Positions 41,295 through 54,500 of a DNA stretch of 64,000 bases are shown here, piece after piece (within the stretch, counting starts at the first letter, position 1; every line of letters starts with the position of its first letter). Below the pieces are notes generated by a model, which saw nothing but the letters and a program-made list of their open reading frames with translations, searched no databases and was not told the DNA's origin. Origin of the DNA: Theobroma cacao (taxonomy: Eukaryota > Streptophyta > Magnoliopsida > Malvales > Malvaceae); the NCBI RefSeq assembly GCF_000208745.1, contig NC_030858.1, forward strand, positions 4,851,932 through 4,915,931, in the 5' to 3' direction. The translations under genes were made by a program, and so were the position numbers.

Positions 41295-44200
41295 TCTGAA
41301 TAAGCGTTCCTTCATCTCTAAATGAATTTTGTAATCTCATTTTGATGTGTTTATGGCCTCTTTTACTTCATTTCTAGACATCTACAAATTGCAAGATCTC
41401 ACTTAGGTAGGTTGAATACGTGAACTTTAACCCTATTCAAATAATTTACTTCAGGAACATTCTACAGCGGCTTGAATACTCAAATATTGGAGCTACAGAA
41501 TTGATTCTATCAAATGGAATGCGAGTTTGCTATAAGTGTACAGACTTCTCTGATGACGAGGTACAATTCCCTTAGGCCTTACAGTACTTTTTTTTTTTTA
41601 AAGTAGGCCTTACAGTACTTAGAAGTCCTATCAGTTACAATCCCACTTTGTTGCTGAGAAAATAGTTTATATGAATCATAATTCTAGCAAATTTTCCTAT
41701 ACAAGTTTTTAACTGTTGTTTGCTCAGAATTTAAGGCACAATAACCTAGGTTGAACACTGGTTCATGTGAAGCATATAATTCTTATCTATTGGTGTTTCA
41801 ACAGGTTCTATTTTCAGGGTTCTCCTATGGGGGTTTATCTGAACTCCCAAAAAGCAAGTACTTTTCATCTCTGATGGGATCAAGAATTGCAGGAGAAGTT
41901 GGTATGTTTGGTCATAGACCATCAGTGCTAATGGATATGCTGGCTGGTAAGAGAGTTGGTGTTGATGTAGATGTTGGGAAGTACATGAGAACTTTTCATG
42001 GTTATTGTTCACCCTTGTCCTTGGAAACTGCCCTGCAGGTTTGTTCAACTGGATTTAACAGTAACACATTTGCATTTTAGCACCCTTCTAAATGATAAAT
42101 TTTTGCTGATTTTTTTTCTTTTGCATCTCCAATGATTTCTAAATGAATGAAAACAATAGCTACTTCTTCCTTTTTGAGTGTCCCCCTCCCACAAAAGGGT
42201 GGTGGTTTGGGTTACATGAGATAATATGCATCATAAGAATTTTTTAGGTAGGCCTTCCTACCTAACTCAAGGCAATTTTCATGGTAAAGTTCTTGCTAGG
42301 ATTGGTGATCTCATGTAAACTAATGAGGCAAATATGCCAACTATAATATAGTAATTCATTGAGTGTGGTGCTTATGCAATAGAATGTGCTTTTCTTGTGA
42401 TATTTCTTTGCATCAATGCATCAAATTCCTATGCATAAACCTGTAATTTATGTTACTTGTTATATCCAAATGGTGGAGTTACTATTTATTCCTTCCATAT
42501 GGCCTAATATACAGTTTTCTCATTTTGTTCCTCTATTGGATGCTACTTTTCAACTCTTAAGATGCAATTGTAGATTTCTCTGGCCTTATTCTGCTTTCAT
42601 CTTGTAACACATGCTTAACTGCTTCGGAGCATGCCAGTATACCCCATATTATGTCTTCTGACTCTTGTTCTGGCAGCTTGTTTATCAACTATTTACAACA
42701 GATGTAACACCAGTTGAAGAAGTTGTCAAAAGAGTGATGCAAGTGGAAAAAGAAGCAGTTCTTGCTCAAGAAAGGGATCCTTTTACTGCTTTTACAAACC
42801 GAGTGATTGAGATCAACTATGGAAACTCATACTTTTTCAAGGTATGCACTATCACTTCATTTTTAAATACTACTAAGGGTTTCAAATTTGCATTCCCCCA
42901 TGTAATGATGAAACTTTGTTTGCAGCCTATAAGAATCAGCAACCTTAGGAAAGTTGATCCACTAAAAGCATGTGAATATTTCAACAGCTGCTTCAAGGAT
43001 CCATCAACTTTTAGTGTTGTGATTGTTGGGAATATTGATACCACAGTTGCACTACCTTTAATACTGCAATATTTGGTTAGTTAGGATTCTTTTCAAACAA
43101 CTCTAAGTATACATACAATATTTATTACATGAACTGGTTTTTCTCTTCTGCTTGCAGGGGGGAATACCAAAGCCTCCTGAGCCTATTTTCCACTCAAATT
43201 CTGACTACATCAAGGAATTGCGCTTTGCATATCCTACAACCATAGCTAGGTAGGTGACTTCTATGTTTGATAATGGTAGCAAGAGAATCATTTGGTGGAT
43301 TTGGTTGTGCTGGCTGCTCAACTGGATTGTCCATGGTTTTCAGAAGTTGATCTCTCTCTCTCTCTCTCTCTCTCTTTCTTGCAAACACATGCATGCACCC
43401 CCTGGCCAACTTTTGGTGTCAGAGTTGCATGGTTTACTGTTGGAAAATTTACTTATACAGCATATGATGTGTTTGTAGAGAAGTGGTTCACAGCCCCATG
43501 GTGGAAGCACAGTGTGGGGTCCACATATGCATTCCCATAGAGCTGAAGAAAGGAACAATGGTTTGGCATTTTTTTCTGAACGGATATACTAGAAGCTCAC
43601 TCAGTGGAAGACCTGAGGCCTCTATTGACTTCTGTTTTATAATGCATCTTTCAATTGGAAAAACCAATTACAGGTAGAAGAGATTCAGTATATCGAGTTC
43701 CTCAAGAAACTTCTAGATAACAAAATACTGCAGCTTCTTCGTTTCAAGCATGGGCAGGTATGGTTGTCCTATGGATTTAACTGTTATCATCTTTCATATT
43801 CTCTGGTCTATTTTATTCCCTATAATATTATTGTTCTTTATGCCCCAGATCTATGGCGCAAGTGTTTATGATTTCCTTGATGGTTATCTACCATGTATAG
43901 CCACTGATGTACGTGGTGATATTAGCATATATTTTTCTTGTGATCCAAAGATCGCCTCAAAGCTGGTAGGTGTCTTAAAGTTTCACATTTTGCCTACTTC
44001 CCTCTGGATTTTTATCAGTAAGAGGCCAACCATCTCGAATATTTTCTTATGCAATAATTTTGAACAGGTTGATCTTGCTTTGGATGAAATATTACGTCTT
44101 CAAGAGGAGGGGCCTTCAGATCAGGATGTTTCAACCATACTTGAAATTGAGCAGAGAGCCCATGAAAATGGACTGCAGGTCAAATATCTTTACATTTTGT

Positions 44201-47200
44201 ATTGTGTTTAATATCATCATTTTGGCCAGTGGTTGCCACAATGAAGGATTGAATCCTATATGCACTTATCAACCTCGCAGCTAAACTCTAAACTTCATCT
44301 AAGCATTACCATCTATCACCTTGGTATTTGCATATTGATTAAGGTTCAGAAATGTGAGAACTGAAAGCAATTCATACAGCACTTAATCCTTGCCTCTTGG
44401 TGCTAATTTCTTAACTCTTTTCAGGAGAATGGTTATTGGCTGGAGAGGATTTTATACAGCTATCAGTCAAGGATCTATTCTGGTGATGTTGGCGCTTCTT
44501 TTAAGGTTGGTGGCTCTGTTTTCATCTTTCTCTGACCCCTACTCTGTAGTTCTGCCTCAACTCTGTATCTTAAAATGTTTGTTTCCATGCAATTGTCTTA
44601 TATTGTATCCACCTTTGAATCTGGGTTTTCATACGTTTTGTAATGGTAAAAGAAATCTGATGCATACACTGAAGATGAATCTGATTATTGTTTCAACTGG
44701 ATTTTAGGTTGTTAGACTACATCCAAGAATAAAGGGGAACTTAGTAAAGACCTCCTACGTCTAAATGGAAAACATACTGTTGGGAGGAAAAACAAGAGAG
44801 TTTTTTATTTATTCTCTGTCATAAAAAATTTATTTACAGCAGCCTATATATATATACATCCATGTTAACCCTAAAACAGCCCTCAAGCATGAAGTTACCA
44901 TAAATATAGAAAGCAAAATATTAGGTCCTAATGATTAGACATAAAAATAGAATAATTCCTAAAGTTACTCCTAAAATATCTCTACCAAACAGTCAACACT
45001 CCCCCTCAAGTTGGTGTATAGATGTCACACATGCCCAACTTGCAAACTAAAGTATGAAATGGTCTGCTGTTAAGTCCCTTAGTAAACACATCAGCTAGCT
45101 GTTTTTCTGAGGTCACATGAAAAACCTTCAAAAAACCATCTGTTATTTTTTCTTTTATGAAATGTCGGTCAATCTCTATATGCTTTGTTCGATCATGTTG
45201 AACCGGATTGTGAGCTATACTAATAGCAGCCTTGTTATCACAGAACAAGGATAGACATTTCCCTTATGACAATCGCAATTCTTCCATTACTTTCTGCAGC
45301 CATAGTAATTCACAAACACCCTGTGCCATAGCTCTATATTTTGCTTCGGCGTCTCCATGTAGGAAGGCATTCTTGACATCAAACTGTTGTAGGTCCCAAT
45401 CAAGGTTAGTTGCACATGATAACATGATTCTGATAGTATTCATTGTTGCAACAGGAGCAAACGTCTCTTGATAGTTTACCCCATAAGTTTGGGTGAAGCC
45501 CTTTGCCACTAATCTAGCTTTGTACCATTCAACTGAACCATCTGCCTTATGTTTCACTGTAAACACCAATTTGCATCCAACTGGTTTCTTTCCGAAGGGA
45601 GGAGTAACAAGTTCCCAAGTCTCATTTTTTGCCAAAGCCTTCATCTCTTCAACCATTGCCTCTTTCCATTTTGGATCGTGATATGCTTCTTGCCAACCCT
45701 GTGGAATAGAAATGGAGGAAACAAACAATACAAAGGCTCTATAGGAAGAAGACAAAGAATCGTAGGAAACAAAGTTAGAAATAAGATGTTTAGTACAAGC
45801 TTTGACTCCTTTTCTGATAGCAATAGGAACATTAAGATCATTGGCAATGGGATTAGAATTAGGGTAATCAAAAGGTAAAAAAGACTCACCACATGTATTT
45901 TCAGGGATTGAACTCAGAGATGGCGCTTGACCAGGTATAGCATGCTCGATGGCTGTATCTGTCTTGTCCCGTCGTGTGTAAGTTTTCAAATCTAGCATAT
46001 CTAATCTCCTAATTTTAGGCTATTCCTTATCATCACTAGGATTTTTACTAGAAAACTGTATAGGGGCAGGTGCTATCACCTCCACCTCTTCCTCCTTATT
46101 CTCCTCCTGAAGAGGTGACTGAGGTGTATGAAAATAAGGCTCAGACTCCCTAAAGGTAACATCCATACTTACAAAGTACTTTCTCGAGGGTGGATGATAA
46201 CACTTATATCCCTTTTGAGTTGCAGAGTAGCCAACAAACACACATTTAAGGGCCCTAGGTTCTAATTTATCTATGTTCCTTTTGTGAACAAAACATACAC
46301 ATCCAAAATTTTTGGAGGAACAGTATATGAATTACTACCTTGTAGAACTTCTAAAGGACTCCTAAAATTAAGTGTTTTTAAGGGCATTCTGTTAATAAGG
46401 TATACGGCTGAAAGTACTGCATCGCCCCAATAAACCTTTGGAACGTTCATAGTAAACATGAGAGATCGAGCCACTTCTAATAGATGCCTGTTCTTTCGTT
46501 CAGACACTCCATTTTGTGCACTAGTGTCCACACAACTAGTTTGGTGTAATATTCCATTGGAATCTATATATGCCTTAAACACATCATCCATGTATTGTGT
46601 ACCATTGTCAGTTCTCAGAACCTTAACCTTGGCATCAAATTGTGTACAAATCATTTTGTGAAATAGTTAAAAACAAGAAAGAACCTCATTCTTTGCTTTC
46701 ATCAAATAAACCCAAGTTAATCTAATACAACAATCGATAAAGGTAACAAACCATCTGTAACCGGATAGAGAAACTGTTCGACTAGGTCCCCATACATCAG
46801 AATGAATAGTCATAAAAGGAACTGAACTCTTATTATTAGTTGAAGGATAAGAATGTCTACTGTGTTTAGCAAATTCACAAGCGTCACAAAATAATAAATC
46901 CAACTTGCATTGTTTAAACAAACTAGGATATAATTTTTGTAAAACAAAAAAAGATGAGTGTCCTAATCGTCTATGCCATTGGATTATTTCTTGATTAACA
47001 ATCATAGAGTCTCCTAACAGGGCTCGAGTTATACCAGGAACCAAGATACTGCAACCCTCCTCTAGTAGATACAAGCCATCTTGCTATCTACCAAAGCCAA
47101 TCGTTCTCCCTGTTTTCAGATCCTGAAAAACACAATGAGTTGGAAAGAATTCAATTTTACAACTAAGTGCTTTTGTAATTGAACTAACAGATAAAAGGTT

Positions 47201-50200
47201 AATAGGAAAACTAGGAACATGAAGAACTGAAGATAGATTAATGGTGGGAGTACATTTAACAGAACCTGATCCAGATATAGGTGCTTAAGATCCATCTGCT
47301 ATACGGACTTTATCATTGTCTAAACACGGAGAATAAGTTGAGAATTTATTGGAAGAGCTTGTCATATGTTTGTTTGCTCCAGAATCTATAATCCATGAAT
47401 CATTATGAGTATCAAGATTGGCAAGAAAAGCAGTACCTGTTTTGACAAAATTAGAGGAAGCAGCTGTGGTTGATTGAGAATCAAGCTGAGACAAAAGACG
47501 CCTTAGGGTTTGTACTTCTTCATTGGAAAGACTCCCAGCATTAGTTGTCTCTCTAGGTATTTCTGCTGCTTCGAATAGGTTTGCTTGTGGTCTTGTTGAG
47601 CCCATCCGTTTACCTCCACGACCCCTAGTTGGTCGACCATTCAGCTTCCAACAAGTCTCTTTAGTATGCCTTGGCTTTCCACAATAATCACAGTGTAAAT
47701 GATCATTGTCTGATGGACCTTGGTTACTGACTTTCAGCTGTTCACGAAAGGAATTTGCAACTAACCCTGCCTTGTCTACTGAAATTGTGTGTATCATGGC
47801 AATTTTTCGACTTTCTTCTTGCTGCACATATGAATAGGTTTGCCTTAAAGAAGGCAAAGGATCCTTATCAAGTACCTGAACCCATATTTGATCATATTCC
47901 ATATTTAAACCAGCAAGAAAATCATATAGGCGTTCTTTTTCTACTAATTTTTGGAATTTGGCTGCATCTTCAGAACATGTTGCTTGGAAATCTTGGTAAT
48001 AGTCAAGTTCCTGTCATAAATCACTCAATTCAGCAAAGTATTGAGCAATAGTCATCTCACTTTGTTTCGTCTCATGCACTTTATTCCGCAATTCATAAAT
48101 CTGTGCATCATTGCCCACTTGAGAATAGGTTTGAGAAGCTGCATTCCAAATCTTAGATGCAGTATTCAGCAACAAATAATCTCGGGCAATTTGAGGTTGC
48201 ATGGAATTAATGAGCCATGACATAACCAGAGAGTTTTCAGATTCCCACTGGTTGTAGGTGGGACTAGTGACGTCTGGCTTTTGTTTATCTCCAGTAACAT
48301 ATCTTTTCAGACCTCTAGCTTGGATGAACAATAGACAAGATCTTGACCACGTAAGATAATTAGTTTCATCTAGCTTTACGGGACTAATTTGTAATGAAGG
48401 ATTCTCACCGATCAAACCAACCTTATTTTCAGTAGTTGTTTTCTTCCCATCAACCATGATTTGAAACACCAATCAAGCAAGGCTTCTGGCGGCTGTCAAG
48501 AGTAGCAGACAAGATTCCCCTACTGCCAAACGATAAAAAATATGACTTCTTTAGTCGGTAGAAGCTTTGATACCATGTTGGGAGGAAATACAAGAGAGTT
48601 TTTTATTTATTCTCTGTCATAAAAAATTTATTTACAACAGCCTATATATATATACATCCATGTTAACCTTAAAACAGCCCTAAAGCATGAAGTTACCATA
48701 AATATAAAAAGCAAAATATTAGGTCCTAATAATCAGACATTAAAATAAAATAATTCCTAAAGTTACTCCTAAAAGATCTCTACCAAACCGTCAACACATA
48801 CTTTCAGACACTTATTCATGAAACACACACTTGCCCTGGCAACTTTTCCAGAACCTTGTCCATTCCCTTACAGTTAGTTTATTGTGAGAGGAGTTTAACT
48901 AAGAAGAAAGCAAACTAGGTTTTACCCCATAAATGGTACCATCTGCAAAATAGACACAATTCTAATGATAAAACAGATGAGATACATTACTAGCGTGAAG
49001 TTTCCTTTTAAACATTGTAAGCACCCGGCTATGGTGGTTCTGATCTGTGGCATAGTTAGTTATCCCATATATGCATGCATGCTATTGCTATGTCAGATTA
49101 TCTCATTCTCGGACAGAAGCTAGCAGTTATTTGCGGTTCCGTAGTTTGAAGAAAGCTGTTACTGAAGTGATAATCACCATTTATTTGATCATATATTCTT
49201 CTTGAACAAAAAAAAAAGAAAAGAATATGTTCTAATAGCGTGCAATTGAATAGATGTTGTAGTTGAAACAAAATGGTGAAAAAGGAAACTCAAGCAGGCG
49301 CTTTCAAAAGCTGTGTTATTGACTTAAAAAGGATGCAAAAGGGTACTTGTTATGATGATCATTGGAATTAAAACTTTCTTTTTTGTTATTGCTCTGGTGT
49401 AGATTCTAGATGAAGGGCGTTCCAAAGTTAGAGAATCACTAACGCCATTGACAATTCAATTGGCATTACAAAGGATAGTGCCTTTCAAGAATCAGCACAC
49501 GGTCGTGATTCTAAAGCCTCAATTATCTTGGTTTAAGTGGCTCGGATCAATTTCACAATGGACCCCTCATGGCAGAGATGCAAAGGTCAGTTATCTTACT
49601 GGTTTAGTAGCACGTTTTCCAGGACTCTAACACCAAAGCATCCCAACATTTGTCATGTATCTAATCCGCTGCAAATTTTTTTTTACATTAACTCCACCTA
49701 CATCTCTTGTAGTTTCAATTTTTCACGCATAATATTGTGATTTTTTTTCAATTAGCACCATGTTGATATCTCTTTTCTCGATTAACATTCAGTAGATAAC
49801 TTATGTTCTCGTAAAAATTAAGTTATTAATTTTGCTTAGTAAAACTTACAAAAATAACATTTAAGTGTGAACACTGTAAATTTTGAATTGAAGATATTTT
49901 AATCATTTTATTAGTAAAACTAATAATCTAACTTTGTGAGAACATAATTTATTTATATAGTGTAATTAGAACAAATTTTAAATTTTTTTATTAGAATATG
50001 ACATTTAGAAACAAACATTTCAATAAATGGCCGATTAAGAACTGTTTGAGAATTAATGATTGTTTTGATTGCAACTGCTGCACAATCTGATTTATTCTCT
50101 CCGATCAGATTTTGTCTTCTTAAATTGATCATTCTGATTTTCAGAAGTGCACCTAATAAAATGAAGTCTTTGTCAATGCATCAAATCAAACTAGATTTTG

Positions 50201-50282
50201 TTGGTGTTGGCAGATTCTGGCAGGCATTGCTGGTTTCACAGTTTTGGCTCTCACTTTCCGGAGGTATTCACACAGATCTTAG
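37000..50282 (+). CDS. PQQL: M16 zinc metallopeptidase (PQQL-like), tandem copy B, with copia-bearing intron
   Basis: Twenty-one exons: 37000-37208, 37775-38021, 38103-38228, 38698-38835, 38925-39059, 39201-39458, 39545-39682, 39761-39830, 39938-40151, 41455-41560, 41805-42038, 42677-42841, 42926-43075, 43158-43249, 43479-43560, 43674-43757, 43849-43965, 44068-44178, 44425-44505, 49403-49585, 50214-50282. Exon lengths are identical to copy A, giving 1002 residues and the same HIVEH site at 83-87. Intron 19 is 4897 bp long because of an antisense copia element, but both its splice sites are intact, so the gene need not be broken. Efficient removal of that intron is unproven. The C-terminal tail is [15 protein letters not shown] then RRYSHRS. 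Introns 1 and 9 are long, as in copy A, which points to a recent A/B duplication. Confidence 0.9.
41255..41290. repeat. (AT)n microsatellite in intron 9 of M16 copy B
   Basis: An uninterrupted AT dinucleotide run of about 36 bp. It has no counterpart at the same place in copy A. Confidence 0.9.
43350..43376. repeat. (TC)n microsatellite in intron 14 of M16 copy B
   Basis: A TC dinucleotide run of about 27 bp followed by TTTCTT. Copies A and C lack it. Confidence 0.85.
44778..44998 (-). repeat. 3' LTR of the copia element
   Basis: 221 bp, TGTTGGGAGG...GTCAACA on the plus strand, bounded by the CATAC duplication outside and the polypurine tract inside. Confidence 0.93.
45006..48457 (-). pseudogene. 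Copia gag-pol remnant
   Basis: Fragments read from 48457 leftwards. The gag N-terminal region is followed by a zinc knuckle ([14 protein letters not shown]) and the protease motif [10 protein letters not shown]. Next come the integrase HHCC region (HRRLGH...CDAC) and integrase core pieces ([21 protein letters not shown]). The RT begins ([25 protein letters not shown]) but stops at that point. The next residues belong to the RNase H entrance (AEAKYRAMA), so the RT catalytic centre is deleted at about 45350. At least five in-frame stops are present (near 48015, 47286, 47085, 46668 and 45265). The element cannot move on its own. Its gag ATG follows the primer binding site by about 100 bp. Confidence 0.92.
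48576..48796 (-). repeat. 5' LTR of the copia element
   Basis: 221 bp, same termini as the other LTR, with about 95% identity by eye. It abuts the primer binding site at 48575 and the CATAC target duplication at 48797. Confidence 0.93.
49793..49956. repeat. Imperfect inverted repeat, MITE-like, in M16 copy B intron 20
   Basis: AACTTATGTTCTCGTAAAAA (left arm, from about 49798) matches the reverse complement of the right arm (AAATTATGTTCTCACAAAG) over about 45 bp, at roughly 75-80% identity, with a loop of about 60 bp. Copies A and C lack it. No sure target duplication was found. Confidence 0.5.
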
Positions 50283-51598
50283 GAAACTTTTACTTGGGAC
50301 CGAAGACCAGCAACATATTTATGTTCATGTAGAGCTCCTGTTTGAGCTCAAAAAGTCTATGTACAATTGTCCATTCCTGTAACATCTATGTTTCTTTTTT
50401 TTTCTGCTTAATAAAAATTAAGATAATAAAATATATGCACTCGAACATTTAGCTCATTGATTGGTACATAATCTTTTATTTTTCTCTCAATTAAAAAAAA
50501 TAACAAAAAATGAGCATATTCATTACATAAAATAAATCAATAAGTATTCTAAGTAGTATTACAACCTTTTTTTAACATTTAACTGTTTTTTTTTTCTTTT
50601 TCTCTATTTTATTTGTAATATTTAACATAGAGGACAATTTATTTGAAATAAAAAAGTTTAGAGAATATACTATTGCAATAACCAAATCATTTTGCAAATA
50701 TACTTTGTATTAGTACAAAAATCAAACTTGCAATTATATGTCTTTTGATCATTTCAAATTTGTAACTGCAAATGCATCAAATAAATATAGTTAAAAAGAA
50801 CATAAAGTCCAAGTCTAAAGACCATAATAAGGAAAAAAAAATGCTTAGTGTTGGTTATTGCATAATGACATAATGTCATTATCCAATATAATAAGATATC
50901 ATTCAACATCTTATAATAGTTGTAGATAGTATATATAATGAAAAGAGATTTTGATTATCACATCCTACTTACATGGCACGAATAAATAAATTTTCTTACA
51001 TTTAAAAATATTTAATAAATTTAAATTAATTTTTAATTTTCAATTATATTCAATCAAAATTTTCTTATTTTTTATTTTAAATTAAATAAAATTTTATAAT
51101 TAATAACTAATTAATTATTATTAATTAAAAATATTATTTATTATTTTTATATATAAAAAGTAAAAAAATTATATAATTATATTAATTATTTATTATAATA
51201 TATTAATATATCATGTTAATATAATATTAAATAATAAAAAATATTTTAGTTAATAAAAATTAACGTTCCATAGTTAGTGGGCGGAACATAAAAATCTTTC
51301 AAGAACCACAAAATCTCCTTAGAGTTCACATGGGCTCCACGCGGTGACCGATGAGGCCCATCTTGAAAATGAAGAAAATTTTCTCCACTAGAATTGCGGC
51401 TACTGAAACTAAATGCCGTTGGGTTACTAAAGTTTATAACACGGTACCCCAAAAAAGATAAAACAAAGCTTGTAAGAAGAAAAAAAAAAAAGGGAAAAAT
51501 AAAGAAAAAACAGAAAGGGAACAATAAGCGAACATCGAACATTTTCTTCTCCAATTTCATTGTGTAATTAAAGGTTCGGGAGAGAGCGAGAGGGAGAG
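50283..51598. other. AT-rich spacer between M16 copies B and C
   Basis: It contains the 3' end of copy B, then a very AT-rich stretch (about 50950-51260) of A/T runs with no coding content, then the copy C promoter with a purine-rich leader just before the ATG. Nothing else can be supported. Confidence 0.4.
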
Positions 51599-54500
51599 AT
51601 GGATTTGCTGCCAACAGAGAACTCGCAGATCGCAAAGAAGCACGGGTTCAGGTCCTTAAAGTTGGTAAACGTGGAGCTGGACCAAGAGTTCCAACACGAA
51701 CCCTTCGGAGTGGACTACGGCAGACTCGACAATGGACTCGTTTACTATGTTCGTTGTAATTCCAAGCCCCGAATGAGAGCCGCTCTCGCTCTCGCCGTCA
51801 AAGTCGGGTCCGTCCGCCTTTTTTTCCTTTCATTTTACGCTTTGTTTTAAAATTTCAATAAACATAATTGGCTTATTGAAGACCTAGTTCTTCTTTAGGG
51901 ATTTTAGGAATTTTGTTGCTTAAGCCCGGATCATATATTAGTATACATGTTTACATAGGAAACTCTTAAGGAAGCTGATTTAAATGAGATTCATGGCAGC
52001 TCAGTTTTGGAAGAGGAAGATGAGCGTGGAGTTGCTCACATAGTTGAGCATCTTGCTTTCAGTGCCACTAAAAGATACACAAATCATGATATTGTCAAGT
52101 TCCTTGAAAGTATTGGAGCCGAATTCGGTGCTTGTCAGAATGCGGTAACGTCCGCTGATGAGACAGTGTACGAGTTGTTTGTTCCTGTTGATAAGCCTGA
52201 GCTGTTGTCTCAGGCCATTTCAGTCTTGGCGGAGTTCAGTTCAGAGGTAAATAACTAACTCTCTTTTTGTTGTTTTGGTGCTCTTTTTTTTTTTTTATAT
52301 GATGTTATCTCATTTCTAGTGTTTACTTGTTTTTATCTCTGACGTGTTGTGCAGATTCGAGTCTCGAAAGATGATTTGGAAAAGGAAAGAGGGGCTGTAA
52401 TGGAAGAGTATAGAGGAAACAGAAATGCCAGTGGAAGGATGCAGGATGCACATTGGACTTTGTTGATGGAAGGTTCCAAGGTACTAATGGTTGCTTCTTT
52501 ATCTACTTTATCTACTTTTGTACACTTATAGTTGTTGAATTAATTGATTGATGAGGCCCTTTGAGTGGAGATATTTGGCATACTCATAGCTATGATGGGA
52601 TCTATTTATTAATTACCTATCTTTAGCAGTAGTAACATTTGAAATGGAGCTCAGCAAATGCCATATCAGCATGCAACGAGAATAAGAGTATTGCTCCCAT
52701 GTATGGTCTTTTTTGAAGTCCTTTCATTTTGCTTATTGTTGAGACTTGAGAGCAAGCTAGCTGGAGAATGTGTTTTAAGTTTTAACAATGATATAACCAA
52801 TAAGTTTTGATTGGGCTTATGACTAGTTGATCCTAATTTTGAGTTGCATTCACCCTGGTTGATTGCAGTATGCCGTGCGCTTACCAATTGGATTGGAAAA
52901 AGTAATTCGAACTGTGTCTTCTGAAACAGTCAAGCAATTTTATAAAAAATGGTACCATCTGCACAATATGGCAGTGATAGCTGTTGGAGATTTTTCTGAT
53001 ACAAAGGTTTGTATTTGTTGACATGCAAGTTCTACTATTCTGAGTTATAAGTCTGTTTATCAGTCAAGGTTGCTTAAAAATTTCTGTCGTGCTTTCTCAC
53101 TTCTGTAGAGTGTTGTTGAGTTGATAAGGACTCATTTTGGGGAGAAAAACTCAGCAACTGACCCTCCAATTATACCTTTATTTCCTGTTCCTTCTCATGA
53201 GGGGCCACGTTTTTCATGTTTTGTGGAATCTGAAGCTGCTGGGGTAAGTACATTTCAAGTCTTGCACTTTTCTGTGCATATGGCTTTGTGGTTATTGACA
53301 ATTCTTAACTCTGTTTTCTTGTCATTGCCGTGTAAAAGTCTGCGGTGATGATTAGCTATAAGATGCCAGCAGATGAGCTAAAGACAGTGAAAGACTATAG
53401 GGACATGCTTGCAGAGTCCATGTTCCTACATGCTCTAAATCAGAGGTTCTTTAAAATCTCACGTAGAAGAGATCCACCCTATTTCTCATGCTCTGCTGCT
53501 GCAGATGCTCTTGTTCACCCCTTAAAGGCTTATATTATAAGCTCATCTTGTAAGGAAAAAGGGACTTTAGAGGCCATAGAATCAATGCTCATTGAGGTTT
53601 GCTAGCCATTTTTTTTCTTCTTGACACACTTATATATATATTGCTTTTGGCGTCCCTTCACTTCCTTCATAACAATTTTCTGGTGTACTATGCTTCAGGT
53701 TGCAAGGGTGCGACTTCATGGGTTTTCAGAACGTGAAATATCAGTTGTCCGAGCTTTGTTGATGTCAGAGGTTGAATCTGCCTATTTGGAGCGTGATCAA
53801 ATGCAATCAACTAGCTTGCGGGATGAATATATTCAGGTATATCAGAACAGTGGCTACCATCTTTTCCATTTATCTAATTTGAGGTTTCGAGAATGTAGAA
53901 AGATCCTTTATCTTCTTCATTTTCATTTTGCAGCACTTTATCCATAATGAACCAGTTATTGGTATTGAGTATGAAGCTCAACTGCAAAAATCTATTCTGC
54001 CTTGTGAGTGAAGTTTTTTTTTCTTGGTATATAGTGATAAACCAGGTGCAATGTTATGTATTTACACCAATTATGAATTTATTTTCGTAGATATATCAGC
54101 ATCAGAGGTGTCCAAGTATGCAGAGAAATTACAAACATCATGTAGCTGTGTCCTAAAGACAATTGAACCTCAAGCGTTTGCTACAATTGATGACCTCAAA
54201 AATATTGTGTTGAAGCTCAATAATCTTGAGAAGGAAGGGAGCATTTCCCCATGGGATGATGAGCACATTCCGGAAGAAATTGTTAATATAAAGCCGAGTC
54301 CAGGGTAAAGTTGGGCGTTTCTTTACTTTGATGTATCCATGTATTCTATATCTGCAACTATTTCTACCTTGCTACCTATTTCTTTGTGTTCTTTTTTAAA
54401 CTTTATTTTCTGTTAGTCATAAATGTAATTCACGTTATTAGGTATAACAGAACTTCAGATCATAGTATTAAATGTGATGGTTACATTTGTTTTCTAGCTG

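Larger units (their letters stand above)
44778..48796 (-). mobile_element. Ty1/copia LTR retrotransposon, defective, antisense in M16 copy B intron 19
   Basis: The element is complete from LTR to LTR, 4019 bp, with a 5-bp target duplication CATAC at 44773-44777 and 48797-48801. On the minus strand the order is LTR, primer binding site TGGTATCAAAGC (48564-48575, initiator-tRNA-Met type) abutting the LTR, gag, protease, integrase, partial reverse transcriptase, RNase H, polypurine tract (44999-45010), LTR. Protease before integrase before RT is the copia order. The two LTRs differ at about 11 of 221 positions, which at common plant rates suggests insertion a few million years ago. It is shorter than typical copia elements because of a deletion in the polymerase region. 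Confidence 0.95.

Noticed and set aside
45232..45878. Plus-strand frames across the copia element
   Set aside because: They are shadows of the minus-strand pol sequence.
37000..50282. M16 copy B as a pseudogene because of the retrotransposon
   Set aside because: All 21 exons are open, with intact splice sites, and the element lies wholly inside an intron in antisense.
50950..51260. AT-rich stretch as a matrix attachment site or origin
   Set aside because: Base composition alone does not support a function.
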